The position numbers and the translations under genes were made by a program. The notes beneath the pieces were generated by a model. It ran no database searches. It was not told the origin of the DNA and saw only the letters and a program-made list of their open reading frames with translations. Positions 28,102 to 37,782 of a stretch of 64,000 nt of DNA are shown piece by piece. Each line of letters starts with the position of its first letter. Position 1 is the stretch's first letter. The DNA lies in the NCBI GenBank assembly GCA_030220185.1, contig JASPKZ010007303.1, forward strand, positions 1,178,001 through 1,242,000. The letters run 5' to 3'. The stretch is from Diploptera punctata. Its lineage: Eukaryota > Arthropoda > Insecta > Blattodea > Blaberidae.

Positions 28102-30504
28102 ATAACCATAGGAGATTTCAACAGCAAAGTGGGCCCACGCAGCCACGAGGATGAAGACCCAGTGGGAAGATATGGGTATGGGGCAAGAAATGAAAGAGGG
28201 GAAAAGCTCGTTCAATTCGCACAAGAACATAAACTAAAGATAGCCAACACCTTTTTTAAGAAAATGCCTAGCTCAAAGTGGACTTGGCGCTCGCCAGACG
28301 GCAACACAAAGAACGAAATTGACTACATCCTAAGCGATAACCAAAGAACCATAAGAGATATCCAAGTAGTAGCCAACCTGAAATTCAGTACAGACCACAG
28401 GATGGTGCGGGCAAAAATGAAGATAGAAAGAAGAAGGAAGCATCCAGCAAAGCAACATAGACAAAATATAGAAAACATAGACAGCAACAAATTCCAGCTA
28501 CATCTTCGCGACAGAATTGCAGAGTCCAACCCCAACCGAGAAGCAGGTGCTCAGGAACTGTACAACTCCCTGGAACAATGTATACTACAGGCGACCAAGG
28601 ACTCCAGCAAAAATACGAAAGCTCAGAAAGAAGGCAAACTCAGTCAAGGAACCATTGCCTTAATCGAACGTCGATCGGAGATGCTACAAACCAGAGACGC
28701 TTCGGAGTCGAATAGAACCGCAATGGACAAACTGACGAAAAAGGAAATACGGAAAGATCTGCGAGAGTACCGCACAACCATAACTAGGCAAATAATAGAA
28801 ACCTCCAAATCGATAAGGAAAGCAAAGAGGGAAAGAAATGGTGACAAACAATGGATGCTAGGAATTAAGAACCAAGCAGGAGGCCGCAACACATTAAGAA
28901 CAGATATAATCCAGTCAGCCACAGATTTCTATAAATCCCTATATACAAGCTCCCTAACAACCCAGGCAACAAATCACATAGGCATATTCGATGCTAAACT
29001 CGAAAACCACGCCGACACCTTTCCCCCAGTACTGGCCAGCGAAATTAGAACTGCAATAGATGAAATGAAAAATGGCAAAACACCCGGAGAGGATGGAATA
29101 TACAACGAATTGCTAAAACTGGCTTCAGATCAAATACTACCATCACTCACAAACATCTTTAACAAAATTCTGCAGACAGAAGAGATACCCGAGCAATGGA
29201 AATCAAGCACAATCATTCTTCTCCACAAGAAAGGCACAAAAGATGACATGAATAATTACCGACCCATAAGCCTGATGTCCAATCTATACAAACTATTTTC
29301 AAAAGTGCTAACAAGAAGACTAACAAAAGTCCTGGACGAAAACCAGCCAACAGAACAAGCCGGATTCCGCTCAGGCTTTAGTACAACAGACCATCTCCAA
29401 GCAATTAACCAAATAATAGAAAAGACAGTCGAATACCACCATACATTATATCTAGCATTCGTCGACTACAACAAGGCATTCGACTCAGTAGAACATTCAA
29501 GTGTCCTCCAGGCATTACACACCCAAGGAATCGAACACAAGTACATCCGCGTTCTGGATAAGATCTACAGCCAAAGCTATGCCAAGGTGAAGACAGAAAT
29601 TGTGGGACAACCATTCAGTCTCAAAAGAGGAGTACGACAAGGCGACCCAATTTCTCCTAAACTTTTTACATGCGTGCTTGAAGACATATTTCGAAAACTA
29701 AACTGGAACAAGAAATACGGAATAAATATAAACGGGAGCAGGCTATCCAACTTAAGATTTGCTGACGATGTGGTATTGTTCGCCAGATCCCCTAAACAAC
29801 TCCAATCAATGCTACAAGAGCTCTCAGAAACTAGCAAAATTGCAGGCCTTTCGATGAACAAAAGCAAGACACAAATTATGTCTAATGGTCCGGAAAACCT
29901 TATCAAAGTCGATGGAATGGATCTTCAATATGTAAGCGAGTACATATACTTAGGACAACTACTCTCCTTCCATCAGAAAGTAGAGAAGGAAATAAGCAGA
30001 AGAATAGCTCTCGCCTGGAAGGCGTTCTGGTCACTGAAATTTATACTGCTGGACAAGTCACTCAACCGGAAACTCAAAATGGAAACACTACAAACCTGTG
30101 TTCTTCCAACACTGTTATATGGCTGCCAAACTTGGAATCTTACTGCCAAACTGAAGTACACACTCCAAGTATGCCAAAGGAAAATGGAGAGGAAAATCTT
30201 AGGCATAACTCTGAAGGACAGAATCTCGAATACAACACTTCAAGCGATATCCTCAACAACTGATCCCGCACAACAAGCCATCAGGAAAAAATGGAAGTGG
30301 GGAGGCCACGTCGCAAGAATACAGGACGACAGGTGGACAATAAAAACAACCATGTGGGACCCGTACACAGGCAAGAGACAGCGCGGAAGACCAAGACGAC
30401 GATGGGCTGACATCTTCAAAGAACGAGCAGGGGCGCAATGGTCCAGAGTCGCCAGATGCAGGAAAAGCTGGAGAACGATGGAGAGCCAACTGTGTATTAA
30501 CTAA
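28102..30504 (+). CDS. RTE-type LINE polyprotein, 5'-truncated, frame intact
   Basis: The frame is open from the TAA at 28099 to 30504, about 800 codons with no internal stop. It begins inside the endonuclease (IGDFNSKVGP), with KNEIDYIL and STDHRMV, then reverse transcriptase blocks NYRPISLMSNLYKLFSKVL, EQAGFRSGFSTTDHLQ, LAFVDYNKAFDSVEH, GVRQGDPISPKLF and catalytic FADD at about residue 545, and the C-terminal WKWGGHVARIQDDRW and GRPRRRW. The layout fits the RTE clade. The first part of the endonuclease is absent, so it is dead on arrival, but the lack of stops suggests a young insertion. It lies in sense orientation in the SAYSD1 intron, and its base composition is less AT-rich than the flanks. 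Confidence 0.88.
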   Translation: MTIGDFNSKVGPRSHEDEDPVGRYGYGARNERGEKLVQFAQEHKLKIANTFFKKMPSSKWTWRSPDGNTKNEIDYILSDNQRTIRDIQVVANLKFSTDHRMVRAKMKIERRRKHPAKQHRQNIENIDSNKFQLHLRDRIAESNPNREAGAQELYNSLEQCILQATKDSSKNTKAQKEGKLSQGTIALIERRSEMLQTRDASESNRTAMDKLTKKEIRKDLREYRTTITRQIIETSKSIRKAKRERNGDKQWMLGIKNQAGGRNTLRTDIIQSATDFYKSLYTSSLTTQATNHIGIFDAKLENHADTFPPVLASEIRTAIDEMKNGKTPGEDGIYNELLKLASDQILPSLTNIFNKILQTEEIPEQWKSSTIILLHKKGTKDDMNNYRPISLMSNLYKLFSKVLTRRLTKVLDENQPTEQAGFRSGFSTTDHLQAINQIIEKTVEYHHTLYLAFVDYNKAFDSVEHSSVLQALHTQGIEHKYIRVLDKIYSQSYAKVKTEIVGQPFSLKRGVRQGDPISPKLFTCVLEDIFRKLNWNKKYGININGSRLSNLRFADDVVLFARSPKQLQSMLQELSETSKIAGLSMNKSKTQIMSNGPENLIKVDGMDLQYVSEYIYLGQLLSFHQKVEKEISRRIALAWKAFWSLKFILLDKSLNRKLKMETLQTCVLPTLLYGCQTWNLTAKLKYTLQVCQRKMERKILGITLKDRISNTTLQAISSTTDPAQQAIRKKWKWGGHVARIQDDRWTIKTTMWDPYTGKRQRGRPRRRWADIFKERAGAQWSRVARCRKSWRTMESQLCIN

Positions 30505-30667
30505 TCACAGAACAAACAGTGTATACAAACCAAGTGCTACATCCAAGTCAACTTCTCACCACGGAGTAGCTCACCGGGTGACACTCTCAAATAGAGCTTA
30601 ACCCCTGTACAGGGAGGCCTTTGCCCTAAAGGGACATATCAGGCTTTATTTATTTATTTATTTATTT
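30505..30667 (+). mobile_element. RTE LINE 3' untranslated region and (TTTA)n tail
   Basis: About 140 bp after the stop lead to GGCTTTATTTATTTATTTA. Short-repeat tails replace poly(A) in RTE elements. No convincing target duplication was seen. Confidence 0.7.
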
Positions 30668-30959
30668 AACCAGAATATATGACATGCACCAATGAATCTT
30701 GCAAAGGACCACTAATTACAGACTATATCAATAGTTATTGACAGTTGCCAAGGCTCAACCGTAGATAAGCTTTCCCTTGACTATGTTCGATAGGCTGACA
30801 AGATAAAACACTGCTATTCGTTGGGAGTGCATGTGCATACGAGTAAAAGCGGAGGACTGCCTCTTCACACCTAGTGAGAACTTATTAACAGATCTGGCAT
30901 TTACCATAATTAACAATTTATGGTAATGTATCCTATAAGATTAAGAAACAGGGGCTCTT

Positions 30960-31210
30960 CATTAGAATAATTTACCCTTGATTTTTGAGTTTCTTGTTGT
31001 GAATTATATGTCTTCTTATGTATTTACTAACATTTTTTAATATATTGAATTTTTTCAAACAATTTTTATAACTTTGTTTTAGAATTTAAAGTATTTATTC
31101 AAATACACATATTGTGATGGCGACTTGCTGTTTTCTCCAGAGAGTATATTATATAGTTGAAACCAGGGGTTATCGATGGTTGCGATTATTAAAGAGTGAT
31201 AAAAAGGGCG
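30960..31210 (+). repeat. left arm of a 3.3-kb inverted repeat (partner 34040-34310)
   Basis: CTTGATTTTT, TGTATTTACTAACAT, AAGTATTTATT.AAAT, TGTTTTCTCCA.AGAGTATATTAT and GGGTTATCG recur in the same order on the minus strand at 34310 to 34040. Between arms are CR1, LINE and other pieces. It may be an old foldback or DNA element; no transposase seen. At 30668-30960 nothing is recognised. Confidence 0.65.
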
Positions 31211-31836
31211 TTTTATGGAATCTGCCCTAGGTTAGAGTAATTGTGAACCGAAAGTTCAATTTCGGTTTGTGACATCAGTGCCATTATCCTCCTTTAACTA
31301 GAAGATTTGTGAACTATGCCAATTTCCTTTCTGTCTGCATCTACCCCCACTCTCCTTTCTACTCCTCTCCTTGTGCTGTTTGTAGTGCACATCTTCCCCT
31401 TCTACCTCGGAATGCTCAAATACCCTATGCACATTCAGAACAGGATCATTCGATCGAAACTTTTGGGTTGGAACATTGTCGTCGTCTGGAGGACGCGAGT
31501 GGCATGCGTCGTGTTTTTTGGTCCGGCAGACCAGGGAAAGGCACCCTGGCAAGGACTGAAAGTATGTATGTGAGATTGTTTGTGTGAGATATGTTATTTT
31601 TTATGTTAATTATTATTTTGTCTTTTTTTACAAATGATCAAAAATTATTTAATTCTTTAATTCTATTTTTCTAACTTCAGACGTCCAATTTATGTTAAAT
31701 ACTATCTTTTATATAATGTTTCATGTTTAATTATTGTGCGTTAGACACTACATTGCTGTCTTGTATATTCCCGTACATAAAGCTTACTCAGAGGTCATAC
31801 GAGCTCCTTTATTCCTGTCTAGCTTTCATTGTTAAT

Positions 31837-31840
<4 letters not shown>
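31211..31840. other. no supported gene; GC-richer patch
   Basis: 31300-31580 is less AT-rich and has overlapping small ORFs, but they disagree between frames and show no known motif. Possibly part of the inverted-repeat element. Confidence 0.3.
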
Positions 31841-31885
<45 letters not shown>

Positions 31886-31955
31886 TCAGCTTAGCTAAGT
31901 ATCATAGATTACTACAGTGTTTCAAGATCTATTGCTGATTAATGTTTAAATATTC

Positions 31956-31982
<27 letters not shown>
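31838..31982 (+). repeat. (AAT)n microsatellites
   Basis: Two AAT tracts, at about 31838-31883 and 31958-31987. The second is the tail of the CR1-like LINE that follows on the minus strand. Confidence 0.8.
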
Positions 31983-31987
<5 letters not shown>

Positions 31988-32619
31988 GCTTTATTTTACC
32001 TGGCAGAGTTAAGGCCTTAAGGCCTTGTCTACCACTCAACCAGGTTTAAAAAAATAGTCTTAAATCTAAATTACAATATATATATATATATAAACAATTA
32101 CAAGTTATGAATACAATACAATTAATATTTATAATGTAATTTGATTTACTCTAAATTTAACGAATTAAATATATATGTACAAGATATATATAAAAAAAAA
32201 ACGAGGAAAAGATTAATGACATAGTATAAAATTAAATATATAGAGAAAAATTAATTATTAGACAACAGGTAACTGTATAAGCGTGACTTAAAGGTGCCAA
32301 GTGTGCGGCAACCCCTGATATCTTGAGGAAGGAGATTACAGGAGCGGACAGAGGCTACTGTGAAGGAAGTAGAATAGGAGGAAGTGCTATGAAGAGGAAT
32401 TGTTAGCAGACTGCTATCTTGTGACCTAGTGTCAATATTGTGGTAAGAGGATAACTTCTCAAATCTGGACGCCAGGTAAGTAGGAATGTAGGAATTCAGA
32501 AGCTTGAAAAGTAGTGAAAGAGAGTGCAATTTACGTCTGTCAGTAAGACGGAGCCAAGAGAGGTTATTAAAGTGTTCGGAAATATGGTCATAATGGCGGA
32601 TATTGAAAATGAATCGAAT
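31983..32619 (-). mobile_element. CR1-like LINE, 3' end only
   Basis: Nearly identical to 47403-48050. The minus strand reads LHSLSLLFKLLNSYIPTYLA and CNLLPQDIRGCRTLGTFK, then a 3' untranslated part ending ATAAAGCTATTATTATT. 5'-truncated at 32619. Confidence 0.85.
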
Positions 32620-33240
32620 AGGAAAGGTGAATCAATCTTTGCCTCTCATGGGCCCGGGCAAAGGCTTCTGGATAGTACTTATTGTTATGAACTCAAGGCT
32701 AATAAAATATATATACACAGGGTAATAGAAAGACAAAACACAGCGTATATATTTGTGATAGCTGTCAGCGGGGTTTTGGCTCTGGGTGTGGCTTTGAATA
32801 TTTTTGGTTACGAAGGGTAAATAAAAGAAGAGGTACGGCACAATTGGTAGCAGTCAGTGTAGTTGTGTTAACCCGCGGCACAATTGAATTTGGTTAAGTG
32901 TGAGTTAGTTAGCTTTTAGGTTCGTTACATTTTAAATGTGTCTAAATACATAAAACAAAAAACGATAATAATCGAAACAATGATAATAATCGATATGTGG
33001 TTTGATGGTGGGTTATCGCTGGCTCTATAAACTCTGGCGCATGTACACTGTTGTTCTATAGGACTTCGAAAATATATCAGATAAATTAAAGTGGAGAATC
33101 CCTGAAACAGATCTACAACAGATCAGATTTTTAGTATAAGATAGATTTTAGAAAAGAAATGGAAATATGATGGTACCGTACATCAAATATACATAGGCAT
33201 ACAATTCAATTTAGAGGGAGAAGTTATATAGTATCCTGCT
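32620..33240. other. unassigned, with inner inverted-repeat arm at 32985-33075
   Basis: The segment 32985-33075 (GGTTATCGCTGGCTCTATAAA) is repeated inverted at 33828-33915, around the LINE fragment that follows. The rest has no recognised content. Confidence 0.5.
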
Positions 33241-33249
33241 AGAGTTCAG

Positions 33250-33825
33250 AATTCCTAAAAAGTTAGTTAGACTTACACGAATGTGTCTAAATGGCACAAA
33301 GAGTAGGGTGTGTGTAGGCAAACAGTTTCCGGATACTTTTGAAATCTACAATGGGTTGAAGCAAGGAGCTGCAATATCTCCTCTACTATTTAATTTTGTA
33401 CTAGGCATGTTATCAAATCTTCAGAGGATGAAGAAGGCCTACAACTCAATGGTATTAATAAGCTATTAAATAATCAATTGAGTTGGTGTTTACTTGATGA
33501 AAATCCACATCCATTAATTAAATAAAAATAAAACGTAGTTTTATTTAATTAATAAGCTATTAGTTTATGCTGATGATGTAGTACTATTGAGCAATAGCGA
33601 AGAGGTACTAAAGGCCAACACGCACACACTATTGAGTAATACTAAGAAATTGGGACTGGAAGTAAATATCAGTAAAACTAAATATATGGTCACACATAGA
33701 AATACATTATATAATGGAAATGGACAGCTAATGACATATGAGGGAAATTTTGAGGAAGTGGCTGAATTCAAATACCTTGGAACAATAATCGGAAAAACTG
33801 CACTTAAACTTGCATGAAATATTTT
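33250..33825 (+). pseudogene. LINE reverse-transcriptase fragment with a 79-bp insertion
   Basis: Frames give GLKQGAAISPLLFNFVLG, then after the insertion LLVYADDVVLLSNSEEVLKA, LGLEVNISKTKYMVTHRN and FKYLGTIIG. The YADD box is intact. A 79-bp insertion at 33469-33547 is bounded by ATTAATAAGCTATTA (33454-33468, 33548-33562). Confidence 0.75.
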
Positions 33826-34039
33826 CAAAGTCCTATAGAATAACAGTGCGCATGCACCAGAGTTTATAGAGCCAGAGATAACCCACAATCGAACCACATA
33901 TCGACTATCATCCTCGATTACTATCCGTCGCTATGAAATTTAAATGACCAATCTTTGCAATAAATCCCCAAATCTATGTTAAAAAAAATATTAATCATAT
34001 TAAAATTACCAAATGTTTATTAAAAATGGGTGTACACTT

Positions 34040-34310
34040 ACTTATCACTCCCTAATTCCAATCCAACAGCGATAACCCATAACAGCGATAACCCATAACA
34101 GCGATAGAAAAATCATAGACTAAATAATATACTCTGTGGAGAAAATAACAGTTAGCATCACAATAGTGTCAAACAGTGTCATTTAAATAAATACTTCAAA
34201 ATTGTCTAATTGTTTGAAACAGTTTAAAATAATAAATAATGTTAGTAAATACAGAAGAAGAGCTATAGTTTACAATAATAAACCGAAAAATCAAGCGTAA
34301 GTAGAAGTGC
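34040..34310 (-). repeat. right arm of the 3.3-kb inverted repeat
   Basis: Inverted partner of 30960-31210; GGGTTATCGCTGTTAT is itself repeated two to three times near 34075-34105. Confidence 0.65.
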
Positions 34311-34429
34311 AGTTAAACCCAATAATCACAAATAGGAATGAGATGAACAAAGAAATTAAAAATAGGCTCAATTCTGGAAATTTGTGTTATTATACATTAC
34401 AGGGATTCCTTTAAAAAAACGTTAAATAT

Positions 34430-34575
34430 ATTAAACTGTTATTCTAACAGTTATATGGATGTGAAACATGGACTCTTACTTTAAGGGAGGAAAAGAGATT
34501 AAGAGGATTTGAGAATAAAGTTTTTGGACCAAAGAGAGATGAACAGACAGGTGAATGGAGAAGACTTCATAACAG
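34430..34575 (+). mobile_element. LINE 3' fragment (QTGEW family)
   Basis: Reads ILTVIWM.NMDSYFKGG-type frame and FGPKRDEQTGEWRRLHN with breaks; same family as 37783-38275, 43590-44050, 47016-47395, 51475-51935 and 56430-56580. Confidence 0.65.
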
Positions 34576-34650
34576 TGAAATCATATGGCCATCATCATCC
34601 TTATCATTATCATCATCATCCTTATCATTATCATCATCATCCTTATCATT

Positions 34651-34685
<35 letters not shown>

Positions 34686-34830
34686 TCACCAGTGTGGAAA
34701 GCAACGGGAAGCTACCACACCTACAATTCCCTAGTAAAGCTGCAAGCATAGCATGAAAATGCTATGATTGCAGTGAAGGACCTGCCTTCAGGCAGAATTA
34801 CTATGGATGGATCATTTTTAAATCACTATA
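34576..34830 (+). mobile_element. SINE 3' part with (ATC)n array
   Basis: CATATGGCCATCATCATCC, an ATC-rich array at about 34596-34685, then GTGTGGAAAGCAACGGGAAG and GAATTACTATGGATGGAT. The His-rich and Asp-rich ORFs here are microsatellite translation. Confidence 0.75.
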
Positions 34831-34885
34831 TTCTTTTATGTACAGCCAGTATTTCTGTGTAGTAATGTAACATTTTTCTTTTCAG

Positions 34886-35236
34886 GATGAGGACAAGTTA
34901 ATTTCAAGTGCTGATGATGATTCTGCACCCAGCTACATAAATGATCCAGAGTTAACCACTACCAAATTTAATTGGTTAACTATAGCAAACTATATTTTAT
35001 ACTCTTTATTATGGGCAACATTATATGCCATAGCTATACAGATGGAATTTGGAGCAGTTTTCCTTATAGTATCAATTCTATATGGCATTTGGTCAAATAC
35101 ACGGACACGACCAAAACAGGAAGGTGAAGTGAGTGCTTATTCTGTATTTAATCCAAACTGTGAAGCAATTCATGGTACATTGAACGCAGAACAATTTGAA
35201 AGAGAAATCAGATATGGTGCTGTCAGTGTTCATTAA
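34886..35236 (+). CDS. SAYSD1: SAYSD1 homologue, exon 2 with SAYSvFN domain
   Basis: Acceptor TTTTCTTTTCAG, then 116 codons and a TAA. Acidic linker (residues 46-66), two hydrophobic segments at about 75-97 and 100-114 that form a membrane hairpin, basic TRTRPK at 117-122, and the SAYSVFN motif at 128-134. NPNCEAIHGTLNAEQFEREI follows, the most conserved part of the domain. All expected family features are present without breaks, so the gene looks functional in spite of its transposon-filled intron. The first exon was found by phase and homology; splicing needs RNA evidence. Confidence 0.93.
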   Translation, partial: DEDKLISSADDDSAPSYINDPELTTTKFNWLTIANYILYSLLWATLYAIAIQMEFGAVFLIVSILYGIWSNTRTRPKQEGEVSAYSVFNPNCEAIHGTLNAEQFEREIRYGAVSVH

Positions 35237-35314
35237 AATTATTTTGTAAATTTTACAAGGGTAAGTGATTTTGAAAGAAAAATAATTATTATTCCAGTGT
35301 ATTTTGAAGATCAG

Positions 35315-35320
35315 AATAAA
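35315..35320 (+). promoter_or_regulatory. SAYSD1 polyadenylation signal AATAAA
   Basis: First AATAAA after the SAYSD1 stop (79 nt downstream). The remaining 35321-35480 is AT-rich with a T and G run and no other feature. Confidence 0.55.
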
Positions 35321-35543
35321 TTATATTCTCTATAGACTGTTATGTTATCACCAAATTGTCTGTTATGTTTAAAATATCAAGAAATAGACATGGAACACTT
35401 GACTAATTGTGAAAAACTTCAAATTATGAAGATTTTTTTTTTCAAATATTTGGGGGGGGGGAAAAGAACATCTTCATTATATTAAATTAATGTTGGGAAG
35501 TAAACATTATGAGATATAAGATAAAATCAAATGTTTCATACCT

Positions 35544-35954
35544 ATTTTAAAAATACAATAAGAAGTAACATTAAGAGTTTTGTTCAATAATTAAAACATT
35601 TTGTCTGTTCATTATTACCTCTTAGAGTTTTTTTTGTCGAACATATGTTTCAGAGCTTCTTGAATTTTCTCATGTTGTTGGCCCTGATTCTTGATTCCTG
35701 CTCTCTTTGTCTCTGGTCCAAAAAATCTATATACAGAAGAACAAGGAAAAAATTATGAACTTTTAAATTCCTGCAGAAAGGAACCTCGTTAGTAAATTCA
35801 TTAGACCAGAGACAAAGAGAGCAGGAATCAAGATCAGGGCTGACAACATGAGAAAACTCAGTCTGTAATCGCTGACGATGGGTTAAGAAGCTCTGAAACA
35901 TATGTTCGACAAAAACAACTCTGAAGTAAGAATGAACAGACAAAATGTTTTAAT
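35544..35954 (+). mobile_element. inner PLE of the nest, 12-bp duplication
   Basis: TGTTTCATACCT at 35532-35543 and 35955-35966. Inverted arms surround a short remnant of the endonuclease ORF. Same family as 226-506 and 13452-13874. Confidence 0.8.
35869..35909 (+). ncRNA. type I hammerhead ribozyme
   Basis: Helix I TCG/CGA, core CTGACGA (35872-35878), weak helix II, GAAA (35895-35898), helix III C-ATAT-G on the palindrome ACATATGT, site GTT. Weak helix II and a GTT site make this a less certain ribozyme. Confidence 0.55.
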
Positions 35955-36086
35955 TGTTTCATACCTCTCCTCATATTAATCTTCTAAGTAATTTCTGCGA
36001 TTCTGATCCAGAGGTTTATCGGTCCACCAACAGAGGGAAGAAGAAGAAGTGGTTCTTCTGATCGACATAACATCAGTTGGCAAGAT

Positions 36087-36131
36087 GGTACTGACGATGG
36101 GTTTGCCATGAATCCGAAATTGCGATCTACT
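36087..36131 (+). ncRNA. type I hammerhead ribozyme, best-preserved copy
   Basis: Helix I GGTA/TACT; core CTGACGA 36091-36097; one unpaired T; helix II GGGTT/AATCC (one G-T); GAAA 36116-36119; helix III A-T, T-A around TGCG; cleavage predicted after ATC ending at 36127. Every universally conserved core residue is present. Confidence 0.82.
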
Positions 36132-36397
36132 TAGAAGATTAATATGAGGAGAGGTATGAAACATTTGATTTTATCTTACATTAATCCTCATAGTGATTTG
36201 TTCCTATAAAAGTTCAATTATAAGGTATAATCATTGAAATTCATTGGAGAACATTTTTTGACAACTCACCTACTAAATTTTGTGTTTTTCACGATACCGC
36301 AATTTCAAACGTAATCGTGATCATCTTCAGCCACAACTCCAACTGATGAAATTCTTCGGCCGTCAACTCTTCTATTGTTACCATCATCCTCTGGTCC

Positions 36398-36700
36398 CGA
36401 GGGTCATGAGTACAAACCCGGCCGGGCTTGATGGATTTTTTTAGGGTGGAAAAATCCAAGTAGCAAGTTCTCTGGGAGGAACTTTTTGTCATGGGGTCCT
36501 GAGTTTGAAGATTTTCAGGCTCGTAAAAGATCCTTGAGCCTGAATAAAAAAGACCTCTAAGCAAAATTTAACCAGTCTCAACATCCTAGTAACACCTTAG
36601 TTGTCTGTTAGATGTCTCATTGAGTTGGTATGTTGACTGCATGCCATTCATGACATCTGTGGGCAAATAAAGTAACTGAATTAACTTGGTCTAGTAACTG
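36398..36700 (+). mobile_element. tRNA-headed SINE (GTGGTCTAGTGGTT family), 5'-truncated
   Basis: GGTCCCGAGGGTCATGAGTA, ACCCGGCCGGGCTTGATGG and later body phrases match 21967-22310 from the B box on. Confidence 0.7.
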
Positions 36701-36754
36701 CTAACAAAGGAGAAGCTATGGCTCAACATTGGGCTGCACCATTATAGATTATAG

Positions 36755-36905
36755 ATCACATTTTTCTTCTTAGCCATAACGACAGTGTGAAAATATTGAT
36801 GATGGAACCAAAGAAGGATCAAAAACTAGACTAAGAAGAGAGGATGAGGTGAAGTAATACAATTTTACTTAAATAAATAATACCTCATAGTGTCTATTCC
36901 TAAAA
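36755..36905 (+). mobile_element. PLE 3' end
   Basis: TTGATGA and a damaged hairpin, then GAGGATGAGGTGAAG, an AATTTTACTTAAATAAATAA stretch and ACCTCATAGTG with TTCCTA. Hammerhead core has C-to-T and GAAA-to-AAAA changes. Confidence 0.6.
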
Positions 36906-36924
36906 AAAATTTATATCTTCATTG

Positions 36925-37765
36925 TTAATTCTTGGCTATTAATTTTATAATGCATTCCCTAAAGCGACTTAAAAATTTTCTCCCTACAGCTCTTAAAAGA
37001 ATTTTAATCCAAACCTTAGTGATGCCGCATTTTGACTACTGTGACGTTCTACTAACTGACATAAGTGACGGATTGTCAGACAAACTGCAGCGTGTCCATA
37101 ATATGTGTATCAGAATCATATTTAATGTTTGAAAATACAATCACATTTCTCCATTATTCCACGAATTGTCATGGCTACATCTAAAAGAGAGAAGAAAATC
37201 ACACTGTCTAATTCTGCTATTTAAGATCCTACATACCTCGATTCCCAATTATTTATCATCCTGTTTCCAGTATCTATCCTCAAACCATAACTTAAACACA
37301 AGATCACAACATAGTCTCTTGCTTAATATACCGCAACATAGGACATCACATCACTCCATGTCATATACCATCTTCACTTCTCGCAACTGGAATTCTCTAC
37401 CACAAGAAATAAGGGGCTGCCGGACATTGGCATCTTTTAAAAGAAATCTAAATTTATATTTGCTCTAACCTCGACTTCATTATTATCCAGTGTAAGGTAT
37501 ATATATTAATTGGTGTTTCTCGTATAATTTATCATATTTATATTATTATTATTATTATCGTATCATTATTGTTATTACCCTATAAAATGTTGTTTGTACA
37601 TGACATTTACGTTGCTACATTTATTGTATACTTAACTATTTATAATTAGTATAGTGTATATCTAAATTTGTCAAACATTAATTTGTATTTGTGCTGGTTG
37701 AGTGGAAGAGAGGGCCTTATGGCCTTAACTCTGCCAGAATAAATAAAGTATTATTATTATTATTA
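36925..37765 (+). pseudogene. CR1-like LINE, C-terminal part and 3' end
   Basis: LIQTLVMPHFDYCDVLLTD, LQRVHNMCIRIIFN (one stop), then HCLILLFKILHTSIPNYLSS and NSLPQEIRGCRTLASFK. The 3' end CTTAACTCTGCCAGAATAAA runs into (ATT)n. Same clade as 47403-49412 but a diverged subfamily. Confidence 0.8.
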
Positions 37766-37782
37766 TTATTATTGTTATTATT

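Larger units (their letters stand above)
35520..36216 (+). mobile_element. middle PLE of the nest, 14-bp duplication
   Basis: ATTATGAGATATAA / ATTATAAGGTATAA (35506-35519, 36217-36230, two mismatches). Right arm with ATATGAGGAGAGGTATG and tail TCCTCATAGTG. It carries the innermost PLE in its left arm and a complete hammerhead at 36087. Confidence 0.8.
35481..36395 (-). mobile_element. outer PLE of a three-level nest
   Basis: Tail TAATGTTGGGAAGTAAACAT at 35489-35510, interrupted, then resuming at 36217 with GGTATAATCATTGAAATTC and the arm down to a hammerhead-like minus-strand segment (CTGAAGA, ACGTTTGAAATTGCGGTA) near 36284-36345. The insertion between is a PLE of another family. Confidence 0.75.

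Noticed and set aside
28323..30489. Minus-strand ORFs across the RTE element
   Set aside because: They are antisense shadows of the intact + strand reverse transcriptase.
31309..31587. Overlapping ORFs in a GC-richer patch
   Set aside because: Three competing frames, none with a recognisable motif.
32524..32820. 98-codon ORF with a hydrophobic C-terminus
   Set aside because: Starts in an antisense LINE fragment and runs over its 5' truncation point; no motif, no splice or promoter signal.
34509..34751. His-rich and Asp-rich ORFs
   Set aside because: Translation of an (ATC)n array in a SINE.
3719..35236. Joining the exons at 3719-4032 to the SAYSvFN exon at 34886 as one gene
   Set aside because: 4032 ends in phase 1 while 34886 needs phase 0; the join would put a stop at once. 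Exon 27670-27804 ends in phase 0 and has the right N-terminal sequence, and 4032 joins cleanly to 6022.
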